A stretch of 39,890 nucleotides of DNA from an uncultured Oscillochloris sp. GTDB lineage: Bacteria; Chloroflexota; Chloroflexia; Chloroflexales; Chloroflexaceae. Below the pieces are notes generated by a model. The model was not told where the DNA came from, searched no databases, and saw only the letters and a list, made by a program, of their open reading frames with translations. Both the position numbers and the translations under genes were made by a program. Below, in pieces: positions 9,879 through 20,373 of the stretch. The stretch is from contig CAIWXH010000276.1 in the NCBI GenBank assembly GCA_903916565.1, positions 1 to 39,890 of the forward strand, read 5' to 3'. The stretch's first letter is position 1. Every line of letters begins with the position of its first letter.

Positions 9879-10460
9879 CTACTCGGTGATCCGAACCGCC
9901 ACGACGGTTGCGTCGTCATTCTCTTTGCCGTGAAGTGCTAGGATCCGTTCGGCAAGACTCTGGGGGGGCAGCGTCAGACTAATGGTCGTATCAATGTTGA
10001 GCCGACTTGAGATCCCGTCGCTATAAAGAACGAAGGTATCGCCAAAATTATAGCTATAGGTCAGCTTCAGCAGATGGGGCAGTTTGTAGCCAATGATGCC
10101 ATTCTTCGAGATCGGCTTGATCGGCAAGGCGCTGTAGACCTGCGCGCCAATATTGCCGACGCCCATATAGGTGACGCTCCGCAGTTGCAGATTAAAGGTG
10201 AGCAGCGCCATCACCGCACCCCGCGTGCCATGCAGCGCCGTGTGCGAACGCTGGAGCAAGAGCGCCGGGTCGTCACCGGGCTTGGCCCGCACCACGTCGG
10301 CAGCGGCATCCGCCGCACGTGCGGCCTCCACCCCGCCGCCGAGTCCATCGATCACGCAGACCTGCAGACCGGCAGGCTCAAAGCGCTCAACCACATACGT
10401 GTCGCCGCTCACCGTCTGGCCCGTCTTTGGGCGAACCACCGCGCCCCAACTAACGCCCAT
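9879..10460 (-). CDS. PP2C/SpoIIE-type serine phosphatase, RsbX-like
   Basis: GDTYVVERF...VCVIDGLGGGVEAARAADAA, GNIGAQVYS, DTFVLYSDGIS, ENDDATVVAVRI. Confidence 0.82.
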   Translation of the reverse strand: MGVSWGAVVRPKTGQTVSGDTYVVERFEPAGLQVCVIDGLGGGVEAARAADAAADVVRAKPGDDPALLLQRSHTALHGTRGAVMALLTFNLQLRSVTYMGVGNIGAQVYSALPIKPISKNGIIGYKLPHLLKLTYSYNFGDTFVLYSDGISSRLNIDTTISLTLPPQSLAERILALHGKENDDATVVAVRITE

Positions 10461-10881
10461 AGACCGATCTCCGACGCGGCGTACTGAGCCACTTGGTAGC
10501 TCGCACGCACGTGCCCACACCCACCGTAGACTCAATGCTAAACTCGTCCATCAGGCGGCGCACACCCGGCAGCCCCGCGCCGAGCGTATGGGCCGTGCTA
10601 TAGCCATCTTGGAGCGCAAGCTCGATATCGGCAATGCCCGGCCCCGTATCAACGGCAGTGACCGTAAGTCCTGGGCCACTCACCGGGTCACTCATGCGGG
10701 TCAGCGTCAGCGTGCCGCCCCCAGCGTGAACCAGCAGGTTACGAGTCAACTCAAGAATAACGATCTCAATACGGGTGCGATCCACGGCACTAAAGCCCAC
10801 GGCGGTAGCCAATTCACGGGCGTGGCTCATCGCGACGTAGACATCGACCTCGCGCTGGATCGAGCAGTCGATAGGCTTCAT
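10450..10881 (-). CDS. RsbT-like anti-sigma/switch serine kinase (HATPase)
   Basis: ELTRNLLVHAGGGTLTL, VDTGPGIADIELALQDGYSTAHTLGAGLPGVRRLMDEFSIES. Overlaps the start of the phosphatase gene. Confidence 0.85.
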   Translation of the reverse strand: MKPIDCSIQREVDVYVAMSHARELATAVGFSAVDRTRIEIVILELTRNLLVHAGGGTLTLTRMSDPVSGPGLTVTAVDTGPGIADIELALQDGYSTAHTLGAGLPGVRRLMDEFSIESTVGVGTCVRATKWLSTPRRRSVYGR

Positions 10882-10978
10882 CTAATTTGTCGTCGGTGTA
10901 AAAAAAGGGGGGAGCGGGGGCTACAACGTCCGGGCATTATAACACTCGGCGGGGGCAGACACAGCCTGCGCTTCAGCC

Positions 10979-11455
10979 TCACGCGAGTACTGGCGAGCGC
11001 CGTGGGAGCTTCCATGTCGCACTGTCCAAGATGATCGTGACCGGCCCATCGTTGACCAGCGCAACGCGCATCATGGCCCCAAAAACGCCTGTCGCAACGG
11101 GGACACCGAGGGTACGCAAGGCTTCGGCGTAGGCGACAACGAGGGGGGCGGCAAGGTCGGGGGGCGCGGCATCGGTGAAGCTTGGGCGGCGCCCCTTGCG
11201 GGTGTCGGCGTAGAGCGTAAACTGCGAGACCACCAACGCATCCCCGCCCACATCAAGCAGCGACAGGTTAAACTTGTCCTCGCCATCAGCGAAAATACGC
11301 AGGCCGACGGTCTTCTCGGCCAACAAGCGCGCTTCTTCGGCGCTGTCGCCATGGCCGACGCCCAACAACACGAGCAAACCCATGCCCGTGCGCCCCACAA
11401 TCTGCCCCTCAACTTCGACCGAAGCCGCGCTTACGCGCTGGATGACTGCACGCAT
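10979..11455 (-). CDS. dtd: D-aminoacyl-tRNA deacylase
   Basis: [48 protein letters not shown]. Confidence 0.95.
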   Translation of the reverse strand: MRAVIQRVSAASVEVEGQIVGRTGMGLLVLLGVGHGDSAEEARLLAEKTVGLRIFADGEDKFNLSLLDVGGDALVVSQFTLYADTRKGRRPSFTDAAPPDLAAPLVVAYAEALRTLGVPVATGVFGAMMRVALVNDGPVTIILDSATWKLPRRSPVLA

Positions 11456-11467
11456 ACACGTTTCTTT

Positions 11468-11563
11468 AGACAAGGTTCGCGGTTACTTTACAGTTTGGGC
11501 ATACGCAGGGCGAACTGGTGCGTTCGGGCTGAAACCTGAAACCTGAAACCTGAGACCTTGTCT
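11468..11563 (+). repeat. 96-bp TIR element, copy C
   Basis: agacaaggttcgcgg...ctgaaacctgaaacctgaaacctgagaccttgtct. Same length as copies A, B and F; abuts the yacL-like stop codon. Confidence 0.93.
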
Positions 11564-12660
11564 TACGACGAACTAGCGACGGACTCTTGGCTCGGTGCCA
11601 ACGTGGCAAAGACGAGACGGCCAGTCTGGGTCTGATGCAGGCGCGTAATCACAACCTCAATGGTCTGGCCAATCAAATGGCGGGCATCCTCAACAATGAC
11701 CGGGGTGCCGTCATCGAGATAGCCAACGCCCTGCTGACGCGCATTGCCCTCGTTACGGATCGTCAGCTTGAGGCGCTGCTCCTGGACAACCAGCGGGCGC
11801 ACGGATTCGCTGAGAATGTTCAGGCTCAGCACCTTAACACCCTGAAGGGCGGCAACCTTGTTCAGATTAAAGTCATTGGTGATGATCGGGCAGCCATACT
11901 CACGCGCCAGGGCCACCAGCTTATCGTCAACCTTGGTAACCCCAGAAACCTCGACACTGACCACCTCGACGGGCAGCGGCGACTGACGCTGCATCTCATT
12001 CAGCAGTTCGAGACCACGGCGCCCCTTGCCACGGCGCAGGTCATCAGCCGAGTCGGCCAATTGCTGCAACTCGGCAAGCACAAAGGCCGGCACGATCAGC
12101 GTGCCATCGAGAAAGCCGGTGCGGGCGACAGCGGCAATGCGCCCATCAATAATCGCACTAGTATCGAGCAGCAGGCGTCTGGGCGGCGGCGGCAGTGCCT
12201 CAGGGTCGGGCAAGCTTTGGGCCGGGGGTGTCCGCTGCAAACCCCTGAGCAACTCGACCATATCGTGGCGGCGCAGCGCAAAGATCGTGCCGCCAATATA
12301 GGCCAAGCAGCCAGCGCCAACGAGGGGCAGGAACTGACCAAACGGGGCGGGCAGGCTTGCCAGCGGCACGGTCAGAAACACAGCAAACACGAGGCCAAGC
12401 ATTGACCCTGCGCCCACAAGCAGCAACTCGGGCAGGGGCACGCTGCGCGAGCGGCGCAGCAGCTCAGCAATGGGGTCAATCGTCACCCGTGGCGTCACCA
12501 GCAGGCCGAGGCCAGCGCCAGCCAAGGCGAGCAACTGAATCGCGAGTTGTTGAAACTCGTCGGGGTGAAAATTCGAGAGGTTGAGACCAACCGACCAGCC
12601 TACATAGGCTAGGACAACCATCCCAACGATCCGTGAGACAAAATTAAGGCTGACGTTCAT
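11563..12660 (-). CDS. YacL-type membrane protein with PIN and TRAM domains
   Basis: Hydrophobic N-terminal half, then RRLLLDTSAIIDGRIAAVARTGFLDGTLIVP...IITNDFNLNKVAALQGVKVLSLN (PIN), followed by a TRAM-like C-terminus. Confidence 0.88.
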   Translation of the reverse strand: MNVSLNFVSRIVGMVVLAYVGWSVGLNLSNFHPDEFQQLAIQLLALAGAGLGLLVTPRVTIDPIAELLRRSRSVPLPELLLVGAGSMLGLVFAVFLTVPLASLPAPFGQFLPLVGAGCLAYIGGTIFALRRHDMVELLRGLQRTPPAQSLPDPEALPPPPRRLLLDTSAIIDGRIAAVARTGFLDGTLIVPAFVLAELQQLADSADDLRRGKGRRGLELLNEMQRQSPLPVEVVSVEVSGVTKVDDKLVALAREYGCPIITNDFNLNKVAALQGVKVLSLNILSESVRPLVVQEQRLKLTIRNEGNARQQGVGYLDDGTPVIVEDARHLIGQTIEVVITRLHQTQTGRLVFATLAPSQESVASSS

Positions 12661-12699
12661 AAGGTTTCGCCCGCTGGCGAACGAGTATGTGCGGGGCGT

Positions 12700-14067
12700 C
12701 TACTGTTTACGGGCGAGGAGATCGACCACCTCAGCTAACGAGCGCGCAGGCATCTGGCTCAGGCCGTTCACCGCGCCAGCCTGGGCGGTTGCGGGCACCA
12801 CCGCCCGGGTGAAACCGAGCTTGGCCGCCTCGGTGAGCCGACGGTCAAGGTGGCTCACACTGCGTAGTTCGCCCGAGAGGCCGACCTCACCGACCATCAC
12901 CAGATCGCTCTCGATGCACTGGTTGCGGTACGACGAGGCGATTGCCAGGGCCACGGCCAAGTCAGCGGCTGGTTCGCCAATCCGCAGCCCGCCCACAATA
13001 TTGACATACACATCCTGGTTGAAGAGCGGCAGACCCACGCGCTTGGTGAGCACCGCCGTGAGCATCAGCAGGCGATTAAGATCGAAGCCGTTGGTCGTCC
13101 GACGGGGCTGGGCACTGCCCGTCGTCGAGGTAAGCGCCTGAACCTCGACCAACAACGGGCGCGTACCCTCCATCATCACCGCCACCGTCGAGCCGGGGCT
13201 GCCCGCGCTACGCTCAGCCAGAAACACCTGCGAGGGGTTGGGCACTTCGCGCAGACCATCGCCAGCCATCTCGAAGACGCCAACCTCGTTGGTCGAGCCG
13301 AAGCGATTCTTCACCCCGCGCAACAGCCGGTACTGGTGGAAGCGGTCGCCCTCAAGGTAGAGCACCACATCAACAATGTGTTCAAGCACACGCGGCCCAG
13401 CGATAGCGCCCTCTTTGGTGACGTGGCCGACCAAAAAGATGGGGATGCCAAGCTCTTTGGCAAGCTGCATCAGGCGCAGGGCACCCTCCCGCACCTGTGA
13501 AACACTGCCCGCAGCGCTGCTCAACTCCTCAAGATAGACCGTCTGGATCGAGTCGACAATCACCATGCCGGGGCGCAGATCGCGAATCTGCTGCAAAATC
13601 GTGTTGAGGGAGGTTTCGGAGTAGACATACAGGTCGTCGGCGTCCATCCCCAGACGCTCGGCGCGCAGCTTAATCTGCTGGGCCGACTCCTCGGCGCTGA
13701 TGTAGAGGGCCGTGCCGACCTGTGCGGCGAAGTGAGCCGCCACTTGGCCGAGCAGTGTAGACTTCCCCACGCCGGGGTCACCACCAATCAGCACCACCGA
13801 GCCAGGCACGAGGCCGCCACCAAGCACGCGGGCGAGTTCCTCGGTGTAGACGGGGAGGCGCTGAAAGCCACTGATGGGCACATCACGGAGGCGAATCGGG
13901 CGGGCACCGGCGCTGCCACTCTCACGAATACTGCCCCGACTGTCGGCCTTCACCTCAGTCTGCTCGACCAGACTGTCCCAGGTGCCACAATCGGGACACT
14001 TACCCATCCAGCGGGTTTGCTGGGCGCCGCACTGCTGACAGACAAAAATGGTGCGTGGCTTCGCCAT
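12700..14067 (-). CDS. radA: DNA repair protein RadA
   Basis: Zinc finger CQQCGAQQTRWMGKCPDCG, GGDPGVGKSTLL, KNRFGSTNEVGVFEM, and a Lon-like C-terminal region. Confidence 0.95.
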   Translation of the reverse strand: MAKPRTIFVCQQCGAQQTRWMGKCPDCGTWDSLVEQTEVKADSRGSIRESGSAGARPIRLRDVPISGFQRLPVYTEELARVLGGGLVPGSVVLIGGDPGVGKSTLLGQVAAHFAAQVGTALYISAEESAQQIKLRAERLGMDADDLYVYSETSLNTILQQIRDLRPGMVIVDSIQTVYLEELSSAAGSVSQVREGALRLMQLAKELGIPIFLVGHVTKEGAIAGPRVLEHIVDVVLYLEGDRFHQYRLLRGVKNRFGSTNEVGVFEMAGDGLREVPNPSQVFLAERSAGSPGSTVAVMMEGTRPLLVEVQALTSTTGSAQPRRTTNGFDLNRLLMLTAVLTKRVGLPLFNQDVYVNIVGGLRIGEPAADLAVALAIASSYRNQCIESDLVMVGEVGLSGELRSVSHLDRRLTEAAKLGFTRAVVPATAQAGAVNGLSQMPARSLAEVVDLLARKQ

Positions 14068-14137
14068 AGGCGCATTATACCACCGCAGCGCGTTCGACAG
14101 ACGTGAGGGCAGCGCCACGTCGGCGCTCTGTGGTGAT

Positions 14138-14178
14138 AAAAAAAGCCTCACCAATGGGCTAAAGCTCAGTCTGAGGCT
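14138..14178 (-). terminator. Rho-independent terminator downstream of the glycosyltransferase
   Basis: On the minus strand: AGCCTCA...TGAGGCT followed by TTTTTT, overlapping the end of the 14166-15167 CDS. Confidence 0.75.
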
Positions 14179-15167
14179 TGCTGGTTGAAGAGCGCCCGCG
14201 AGCGATCAACCGAGGCAGATAAGCCCGCGATAAGCCCCTGGGTCAGGCCAAGGCAGCGCCCAAGCACCGGCGGCTTGTGCAGGCGCAGCAGGCTTGTGAT
14301 CGTCGGGAGGAGAACCATCGAGTAGCAGACCGCAAGGTAGTAGCGAAGCACGGGCCAAATGCCGCACTTGATCAGCTTGCCACACACGGCACCGACGGCG
14401 AACATATTGTTGCGAATGAGCTTGCGCCGCTGAGCATGGGTGCGGAAGCCGTGGTGTATGATGCTCACGCGGTTGGTGCGATAGATCTGGTAATGACTCA
14501 TCAGCATACGCAGCGCAAAGTCAAGGTCATTCCCGCTGCGAAAGCGCGATCCAGAACCCAGACTTGGGTCGAACCCGCTGATGCTGCGTGCCGCCGAGCG
14601 CCGAACCGCCATGCCAGCCCCGATGCCAAGATTGACCCCATCGCAGGTCTGCCAGTGCGCCAGATCCTCGATCAGCAGCGAACGCTGCGAGACATTTGTT
14701 GGCACCGAACCCAGCTTGAGGTCGCATGCCTCAGCAACCACATCGCAGAAGACCAGGCCGACGCGGGGGTAGCGCAAGAACGGGGCGATCATCTCGACGA
14801 TCCAGTTCGGCGGCACCACACAGTCGTCATCGGTGACAATGACCAGATCGGTGTTGACAAAGGCGAGTCCGAGATTGAGCGCCTGACTCAACCCATGGGT
14901 GGGTGTGCTGATGTAGCGTAGGTTCGCAACATCTTGCATAGCCGTAATCGCATGGGCAGTCCGATGATCTTCGCTCTGATCAACAACCACGAGCGTGAGG
15001 TTCGGGTACCCACAGGCCGTAATGCTACGGATGGTGCTCGTAACTGAGTCGCCGCGATCACGGGTGGCGATCAAGACGGTGACAGGCAACACCGTGTAGC
15101 CGATACTGGCGGGCGAAGGATTGGTCGCACGCTTGTACGTGGGTGGCGTTACTACCAAGCTGTTCAT
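14166..15167 (-). CDS. Family 2 glycosyltransferase
   Basis: VTVLIATRDRGDSVTSTIRSI...LVVVDQSEDHRT...LSQALNLGLAFVNTDLVIVTDDDCVVPPNWI (GT-A fold, DDD motif). Confidence 0.9.
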   Translation of the reverse strand: MNSLVVTPPTYKRATNPSPASIGYTVLPVTVLIATRDRGDSVTSTIRSITACGYPNLTLVVVDQSEDHRTAHAITAMQDVANLRYISTPTHGLSQALNLGLAFVNTDLVIVTDDDCVVPPNWIVEMIAPFLRYPRVGLVFCDVVAEACDLKLGSVPTNVSQRSLLIEDLAHWQTCDGVNLGIGAGMAVRRSAARSISGFDPSLGSGSRFRSGNDLDFALRMLMSHYQIYRTNRVSIIHHGFRTHAQRRKLIRNNMFAVGAVCGKLIKCGIWPVLRYYLAVCYSMVLLPTITSLLRLHKPPVLGRCLGLTQGLIAGLSASVDRSRALFNQQASD

Positions 15168-15268
15168 ACGAATTACTCGTACTACATCGTACTGCTACAC
15201 TCCTACGACGTATTATAGATGGTAATCGTACGAACTTGGGCCGGATTCTCATCTTGGGCGCACGAACG

Positions 15269-15307
15269 CCAACGGCCCCGCCAGCACGGTGCTGGCGGGG
15301 CCGTTGG
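15269..15307 (-). terminator. 17-bp GC-rich hairpin after clpC
   Basis: ccaacggccccgccagc-acggt-gctggcggggccgttgg. Lies 18 bp beyond the clpC stop. Confidence 0.75.
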
Positions 15308-15324
15308 GAGCGGCTACGTACGGC

Positions 15325-17856
15325 CTACTGAACGAGCGCGGGGCTTTCCTCAGCGGTAAGAACCTCGGGCGACTGGCTATCGGCGTCGATCTTGCGCTGC
15401 GAGCGAAGCCGCAACTCCTCGCCCTCGATGTCAACCACAATCGTGTCACCCTCCTGGAAGCGCCCATCCAGCAAACCCTCGGCCAGCGGGTCTTCGATCA
15501 GGTTGGTGATGATCCGGCGCAGCGGGCGGGCACCAAAGGCCGGGTCATAGCCCCGCCGCGAGAGCAGGTCGAGGCCGTCCTGGCGCACATCAAGGTGCAT
15601 CTGGTGTTCATCAAGCTGCTTCTGCACCCGATTGAGCATCAGGGTCGTGATCTGCTGAATCTCCTGGTTGGTCAGGGGGTGGAAGATAATGGTGGCGTCG
15701 ATGCGATTAAGGAACTCGGGGCGGAACAGCGTCTTCAGCGCATCGTCCACCTTGCGGCGCATGTCAGTCTGGTCAATCTCGTCGGCGCTGCCGCCAAAGC
15801 CAATCCGACTGGCGCGCCGGATGTGCTCGGTGCCGACATTCGAGGTCATAATGATGACCGTGTTGCGGAAGTCAACCTTGCGGCCTTTGCCATCAGTCAG
15901 GTTGCCGTCCTCAAGCACCTGGAGCAGCAGGTTGAAGGCGTCGGGGTGGGCCTTCTCGATCTCGTCGAAGAGGATCACGCTGTACGGCTTGCGGCGTACC
16001 GCATCGGTGAGCTGACCGCCCTCGCCGTAGCCGACATAGCCGGGAGGCGAGCCGACCAGGCGCGAGGTGGTGTGGCGCTCCTGGAACTCGGACATATCAA
16101 TCTTGATCAGGCTCTCCTCAGAGCCGAACATGAACTCGGCCAGCGTCTTCGCCAACTCGGTCTTGCCGACGCCGGTGGGGCCAAGGAAGATAAAGCTACC
16201 GATGGGCCGCTTGGGGTCCTTGAGCCCGGCGCGGGCGCGCCGAACGGCCTTCGAGATGGTGACGATGGCCTCCTGCTGACCGATCACCCGGTTATGCAGA
16301 AAATCCTCCATCTGCATCAGGCGCATCGTCTCATCACCCTTGAGGCGGGTCACGGGGATGCCCGTCCACATGCCGACCACCTCGGCAATGTCCTCCTCGG
16401 TGACATAGGGGCGCTCGGCGATGCGGTTTTCGCCACCGGCGGCCCCAATCTCAGCCTCAATGGCGGTGATGCGGCCCTGCATCCGATCCTCGCGCTCGCG
16501 CAGGTCGCTGGCAAGGTCAAACTGCTTATCCTCAAGCGCAGCCTCGCGCTCTTTGCGGAGCGCTTCGAGGCCACGCAGGGCGTCGCGGAGCTGGGGCGGG
16601 GTGGCGCTACGGTACATCCGCACGCGGCTGGCGGCCTCGTCAATCAGGTCAATCGCCTTATCGGGCAACTGGCGGTCGGGCACATAGCGTGCCGAAAGCG
16701 CCGCCGCCGCCTTAATCGCCTCGTCGCTGATCTGAAGCTGGTGGAAATCCTCGTAGCGCGACTTGATGCCGCGCAGGATGAGTACCGTATCCTCAAGGGT
16801 CGGCTCATCGACCTGCACCGGCTGAAAGCGGCGCTCAAGGGCGGCGTCACGCTCAATGTACTTGCGGTACTCATCAAGCGTGGTGGCCCCAATCGTCTGA
16901 AGCTCGCCGCGACTCAGGGCCGGCTTGAGGATATTCGCGGCGTCGAGCGTGCCCTCGGCCCCACCGGCACCGATGATGGTGTGGAACTCATCAATAAAGA
17001 GGATGCAGCGCGTCTCTTTAATCTCGTCAATCACGCGCTTGAGGCGCTCCTCAAACTGGCCGCGATACTTGGTGCCAGCGACCAGCGCGCCCATGTCAAG
17101 CGTGACGACGCGCTTACCCTTGATACTGTCGGGCACATCGCCCTGAATAATGCGCTGGGCCAGACCCTCGACAATCGCGGTCTTGCCAACGCCAGGCTCG
17201 CCAATCAGGGCCGGGTTGTTCTTGGTGCGGCGACTAAGGATCTGGATGACGCGCTCGATCTCGTGCTGACGCCCGATGATTGGGTCGAGGCGTCCAGCCT
17301 CAGCCATCTCGGTCAGGTCGGTGCCAAGCGCGTCGAGGTAGGGTGTTTTCGACTGGCGCTGGGCACCGGCCTGCCCAGGTGCCCCGGCGCGCTGTTCGGC
17401 GGTACCGGCGGTGCCGTGCCGCAGCACCCGCATCACCTGGTTTCGCACCTGCTCAAGGCTGACGCCCATAATGTCGAGTACGCCGGTAGCCACGCCCTCG
17501 CCGTTACGAACGAGGCCGAGGAGCAGATGCTCGGTGCCGATATAGTGGTGATTGAGGCGGCTCGCCTCCTCAATCGCATACTTAATGACCTTCTGGGCGC
17601 GGGAGGTAAGTTCCTGGTCAGTGAGGGGCGTACCCTCGCCCATGCCGACGATGAACTCTACGGCGCTGCGGGCCTGGGCCAATTTGACCCCCAGATCATC
17701 GAGGACGCGCGCGGCAATCCCCTCGCTCTCACGGATGAGGCCGAGCAGAATATGCTCGGTGCCGATATAGGGATGGTTGAACGAGCGCGCCTCTTCATGC
17801 GCGAGTTGTAGCACCTGCTTGGCCCGCTTCGTAAATTTGCTGTAGAGGTCAGACAT
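15325..17856 (-). CDS. clpC: ATP-dependent Clp protease ATP-binding subunit ClpC
   Basis: [100 protein letters not shown]. Confidence 0.97.
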   Translation of the reverse strand: MSDLYSKFTKRAKQVLQLAHEEARSFNHPYIGTEHILLGLIRESEGIAARVLDDLGVKLAQARSAVEFIVGMGEGTPLTDQELTSRAQKVIKYAIEEASRLNHHYIGTEHLLLGLVRNGEGVATGVLDIMGVSLEQVRNQVMRVLRHGTAGTAEQRAGAPGQAGAQRQSKTPYLDALGTDLTEMAEAGRLDPIIGRQHEIERVIQILSRRTKNNPALIGEPGVGKTAIVEGLAQRIIQGDVPDSIKGKRVVTLDMGALVAGTKYRGQFEERLKRVIDEIKETRCILFIDEFHTIIGAGGAEGTLDAANILKPALSRGELQTIGATTLDEYRKYIERDAALERRFQPVQVDEPTLEDTVLILRGIKSRYEDFHQLQISDEAIKAAAALSARYVPDRQLPDKAIDLIDEAASRVRMYRSATPPQLRDALRGLEALRKEREAALEDKQFDLASDLREREDRMQGRITAIEAEIGAAGGENRIAERPYVTEEDIAEVVGMWTGIPVTRLKGDETMRLMQMEDFLHNRVIGQQEAIVTISKAVRRARAGLKDPKRPIGSFIFLGPTGVGKTELAKTLAEFMFGSEESLIKIDMSEFQERHTTSRLVGSPPGYVGYGEGGQLTDAVRRKPYSVILFDEIEKAHPDAFNLLLQVLEDGNLTDGKGRKVDFRNTVIIMTSNVGTEHIRRASRIGFGGSADEIDQTDMRRKVDDALKTLFRPEFLNRIDATIIFHPLTNQEIQQITTLMLNRVQKQLDEHQMHLDVRQDGLDLLSRRGYDPAFGARPLRRIITNLIEDPLAEGLLDGRFQEGDTIVVDIEGEELRLRSQRKIDADSQSPEVLTAEESPALVQ

Positions 17857-17895
17857 GGGGTTCTCCAAATAGCTATCCCAGGGAACAACCGCAGG

Positions 17896-19107
17896 TTACG
17901 CCTCCGTAGGCGGTTCACGCTCGGCGTCCTCTTCGCCGAACTCGTGTTGGAGGCGGAGGCTCAGGCCCATCCGCTTGCGGGCCGGGTCGATACGGATGAT
18001 CCGAGCCTTAATCACCTGGCCCTCGGCGACGCTTTCCTTCGGGTGTTGGATGCGCTCGTCGCCCATCTCAGAGATATGAATCAGGCCCTCGATCCCATCC
18101 TCAATACGGGCGAAGGCACCGAACGAGGCAAGCTGCGTGATCGTACCCTCAACGATCTGGCCGAGCTGGTAAAGCTCACCAGCCCGCGTCCATGGCTCGC
18201 TCTGGGTACGCTTGATCGACAGGGCGATGCGCTTGCGCTCATTGTCAATGCTGAGAATAGCAACCTGAACCTTATCGCCCACCGTGAGGACATCGCCGGG
18301 GTGCTTGACCCGGCTCCACGAGATTTCGGAGAGGTGGACGAGCCCATCGGCGCCGCCGATATCGACGAAGGCGCCAAAGTCGCAGACCGAGCTAATCGTA
18401 CCGGTGCGAACGTCGCCCTCTTGCAGCTGGGCGAGCAGTTCGTCCTTCTTGCTCTCACGCGACTCCTGGACGGCCTGACGCTCAGAGAGGATGAGCCGGT
18501 TACGGTTGCGGTTGATCTCGATCACCTTCAGCATCAGATCGGTATTGACCATCTTCGCCATATCCGATTGCTTCTGGGTGTCGGGGCCACGGCTAATGCC
18601 CGACACCTGCGAGGCGGGCACAAAGCCGCGCACGCCATCGAGGTTGACGAGCAAGCCGCCCTTGTTATAGTTCACCACGCGGGCCGGGATCACCTCGCCC
18701 TGCTCAAAGGCGGTCTGGAGCACGCGCCAACTCCGCTCCTGACGGGCCTTATCGACCGAAAGAATGGCGCGGCCCTCTTTGTCCTCGGACTGTACAATGA
18801 AGACGAGCAGCGCATCACCGACATGCAGCGCGGCACGATCCTCGGGGGTAAGCGACTGCATCTCACGGGTTGGGACGATCCCCTCGGCCTTCGCACCAAT
18901 ATCGACCATGATCTCATCGCGGTCAACGCGCATGATTTTGCCATCAACCGTATCCCCATACTTCAGGTTACGGTAGTCATGCGCGGGGTCACTGAGGAAT
19001 TGCTGCATCAGAGCCAAATCCTCAGCCTCAAGGGCAATGCCTTGCTCAGCGTGTTCGGGCGTGGTTGGCACGTCAGAGTCGGCAGCGTTCCCCATTAATT
19101 GTTCCAT
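17896..19107 (-). CDS. S1 RNA-binding domain protein (ribosomal protein S1-like)
   Basis: Repeated S1 domains: GDTVDGKIMRVDRDEIMVDIGAKAEGIVP, GTISSVCDFGAFVDIGGADGLVHLSEISW, GTITQLASFGAFARIEDGIEGLIHISEM. Confidence 0.93.
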   Translation of the reverse strand: MEQLMGNAADSDVPTTPEHAEQGIALEAEDLALMQQFLSDPAHDYRNLKYGDTVDGKIMRVDRDEIMVDIGAKAEGIVPTREMQSLTPEDRAALHVGDALLVFIVQSEDKEGRAILSVDKARQERSWRVLQTAFEQGEVIPARVVNYNKGGLLVNLDGVRGFVPASQVSGISRGPDTQKQSDMAKMVNTDLMLKVIEINRNRNRLILSERQAVQESRESKKDELLAQLQEGDVRTGTISSVCDFGAFVDIGGADGLVHLSEISWSRVKHPGDVLTVGDKVQVAILSIDNERKRIALSIKRTQSEPWTRAGELYQLGQIVEGTITQLASFGAFARIEDGIEGLIHISEMGDERIQHPKESVAEGQVIKARIIRIDPARKRMGLSLRLQHEFGEEDAEREPPTEA

Positions 19108-19245
19108 GCGCCGTCCTTCGTACAGAGCGATGGACCCCCGAATACGCGACCAGGAATTTCGGAAACAGTCGTACACATTATACGGCGCTGCGATGCAAAG
19201 CGCAAGAGTATAGGCCCATCTAAGGCATTCTACTGCGGTGAATAC

Positions 19246-20208
19246 TTACTTCATTTGCAGAGAAATAGCGAAGGCGTGGGGGGAGTCACCGCTGGCGGGC
19301 AGATGCACAGCGGGGCGGGAGGAAGCAACACCGAGACGGCGCAGGCCAAGATAGGCCGCTTCGGTGCAGACAAAAAGGTCACCGCCCGCGAGACGTTGGA
19401 GGGCAAATGCCTGCGCGACGGGCGGGCCGACCACAGTGAGACCGAGGCCGGGGAGGATGACCGCCCGCCCTTGTCCACTCGTGAGGATGAGCCGAGGGCG
19501 CTGGTCTGGCGAACGAGCGCTCCATGCGGCGCTCAGCGCCTGGGCGGCATGGTGTGCGCCACGCAGGGTCGCAAGCGCATCCTGCTGGCTAAAAACACCA
19601 AAGACCAGCACGACACCTTCACCCCAGCGCGAGAGCAGGGCGTCGTGGAGTTGCGCTTGGTGGAGGGCGGCGTAGGCCGTGTCGCAGAGTTGTGCGATGC
19701 GGTCGTCCGGGCCACCGGGGTGGACGAGGGCGAGAACGACCACATCGCAGGGCAACCCATCGTGGGCCAGGCTCAGATCGGCGAGCCGCGCCGCGCTGGT
19801 CACCGGCAGGGCGGGCAACAGATGCCGCAGCCGCTGCTCGGCCCGGCGCTGCTGACGCATGTCGTTCAGGGCGTGGCATAGCTCGCCCCAGGCACCCTCG
19901 GCCACCTCAAATTTAAGATCCGGCAACGGCGGCGCGTCAGCTTCGCGAACGGTCGCCGCCACGCTGGCGGCCAACACGCGCACATCGGCAGAGAGGGCCA
20001 CACTATCCAGGAGGATGAGGGCGCTGGCGATGAGGATCAGCGGCAGGGCCAGGGGCGACGCCAACAGCGTAGCGACCGCAGCGCTAAGCAACGCAAACAG
20101 GGCCAAGCCAAGTCTGACCCGGCACACGATCCGTCCGGTGAAGTAGCGCCCCATACAGCCCTTCGCACCGATCATTCGCCCCTTGAAGCCCACCGCCGAG
20201 GTCAACAA
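19246..20208 (-). CDS. Membrane-anchored degenerate class III nucleotide cyclase-like protein
   Basis: Two N-terminal hydrophobic segments, then a cyclase-like pattern WGEGVVLVFG...ALATLRGAHHAAQ...ILTSGQGRAVI...LTVVGPPVAQAFALQRLAGGDLFVCTEAAY. Expected metal-binding Asp residues not seen. Confidence 0.6.
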   Translation of the reverse strand: MLTSAVGFKGRMIGAKGCMGRYFTGRIVCRVRLGLALFALLSAAVATLLASPLALPLILIASALILLDSVALSADVRVLAASVAATVREADAPPLPDLKFEVAEGAWGELCHALNDMRQQRRAEQRLRHLLPALPVTSAARLADLSLAHDGLPCDVVVLALVHPGGPDDRIAQLCDTAYAALHQAQLHDALLSRWGEGVVLVFGVFSQQDALATLRGAHHAAQALSAAWSARSPDQRPRLILTSGQGRAVILPGLGLTVVGPPVAQAFALQRLAGGDLFVCTEAAYLGLRRLGVASSRPAVHLPASGDSPHAFAISLQMK

Positions 20209-20373
20209 GCGACCGCGCGGCTGCCGCTCATGCGCCGCGCGGCCAGCTCTGCGGTCGGGGCAGAGCGGCCTGGGAAGACATCCGACGTGCCTTACCAGGG
20301 GGATACGAGGATACCACTGCGGGGGGCGATGGGACAGATGCGTAGATTACGGGAGCATGACCTTGGGGCAGAC

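Noticed and set aside
15289-17811. 840-aa plus-strand ORF antisense to clpC
   Set aside because: Frame-mirrored ORF from high-GC codon usage. ClpC on the other strand is unambiguous and the antisense protein shows no family pattern.
17944-19098. 384-aa plus-strand ORF antisense to the S1-domain gene
   Set aside because: Antisense shadow of a confident CDS.
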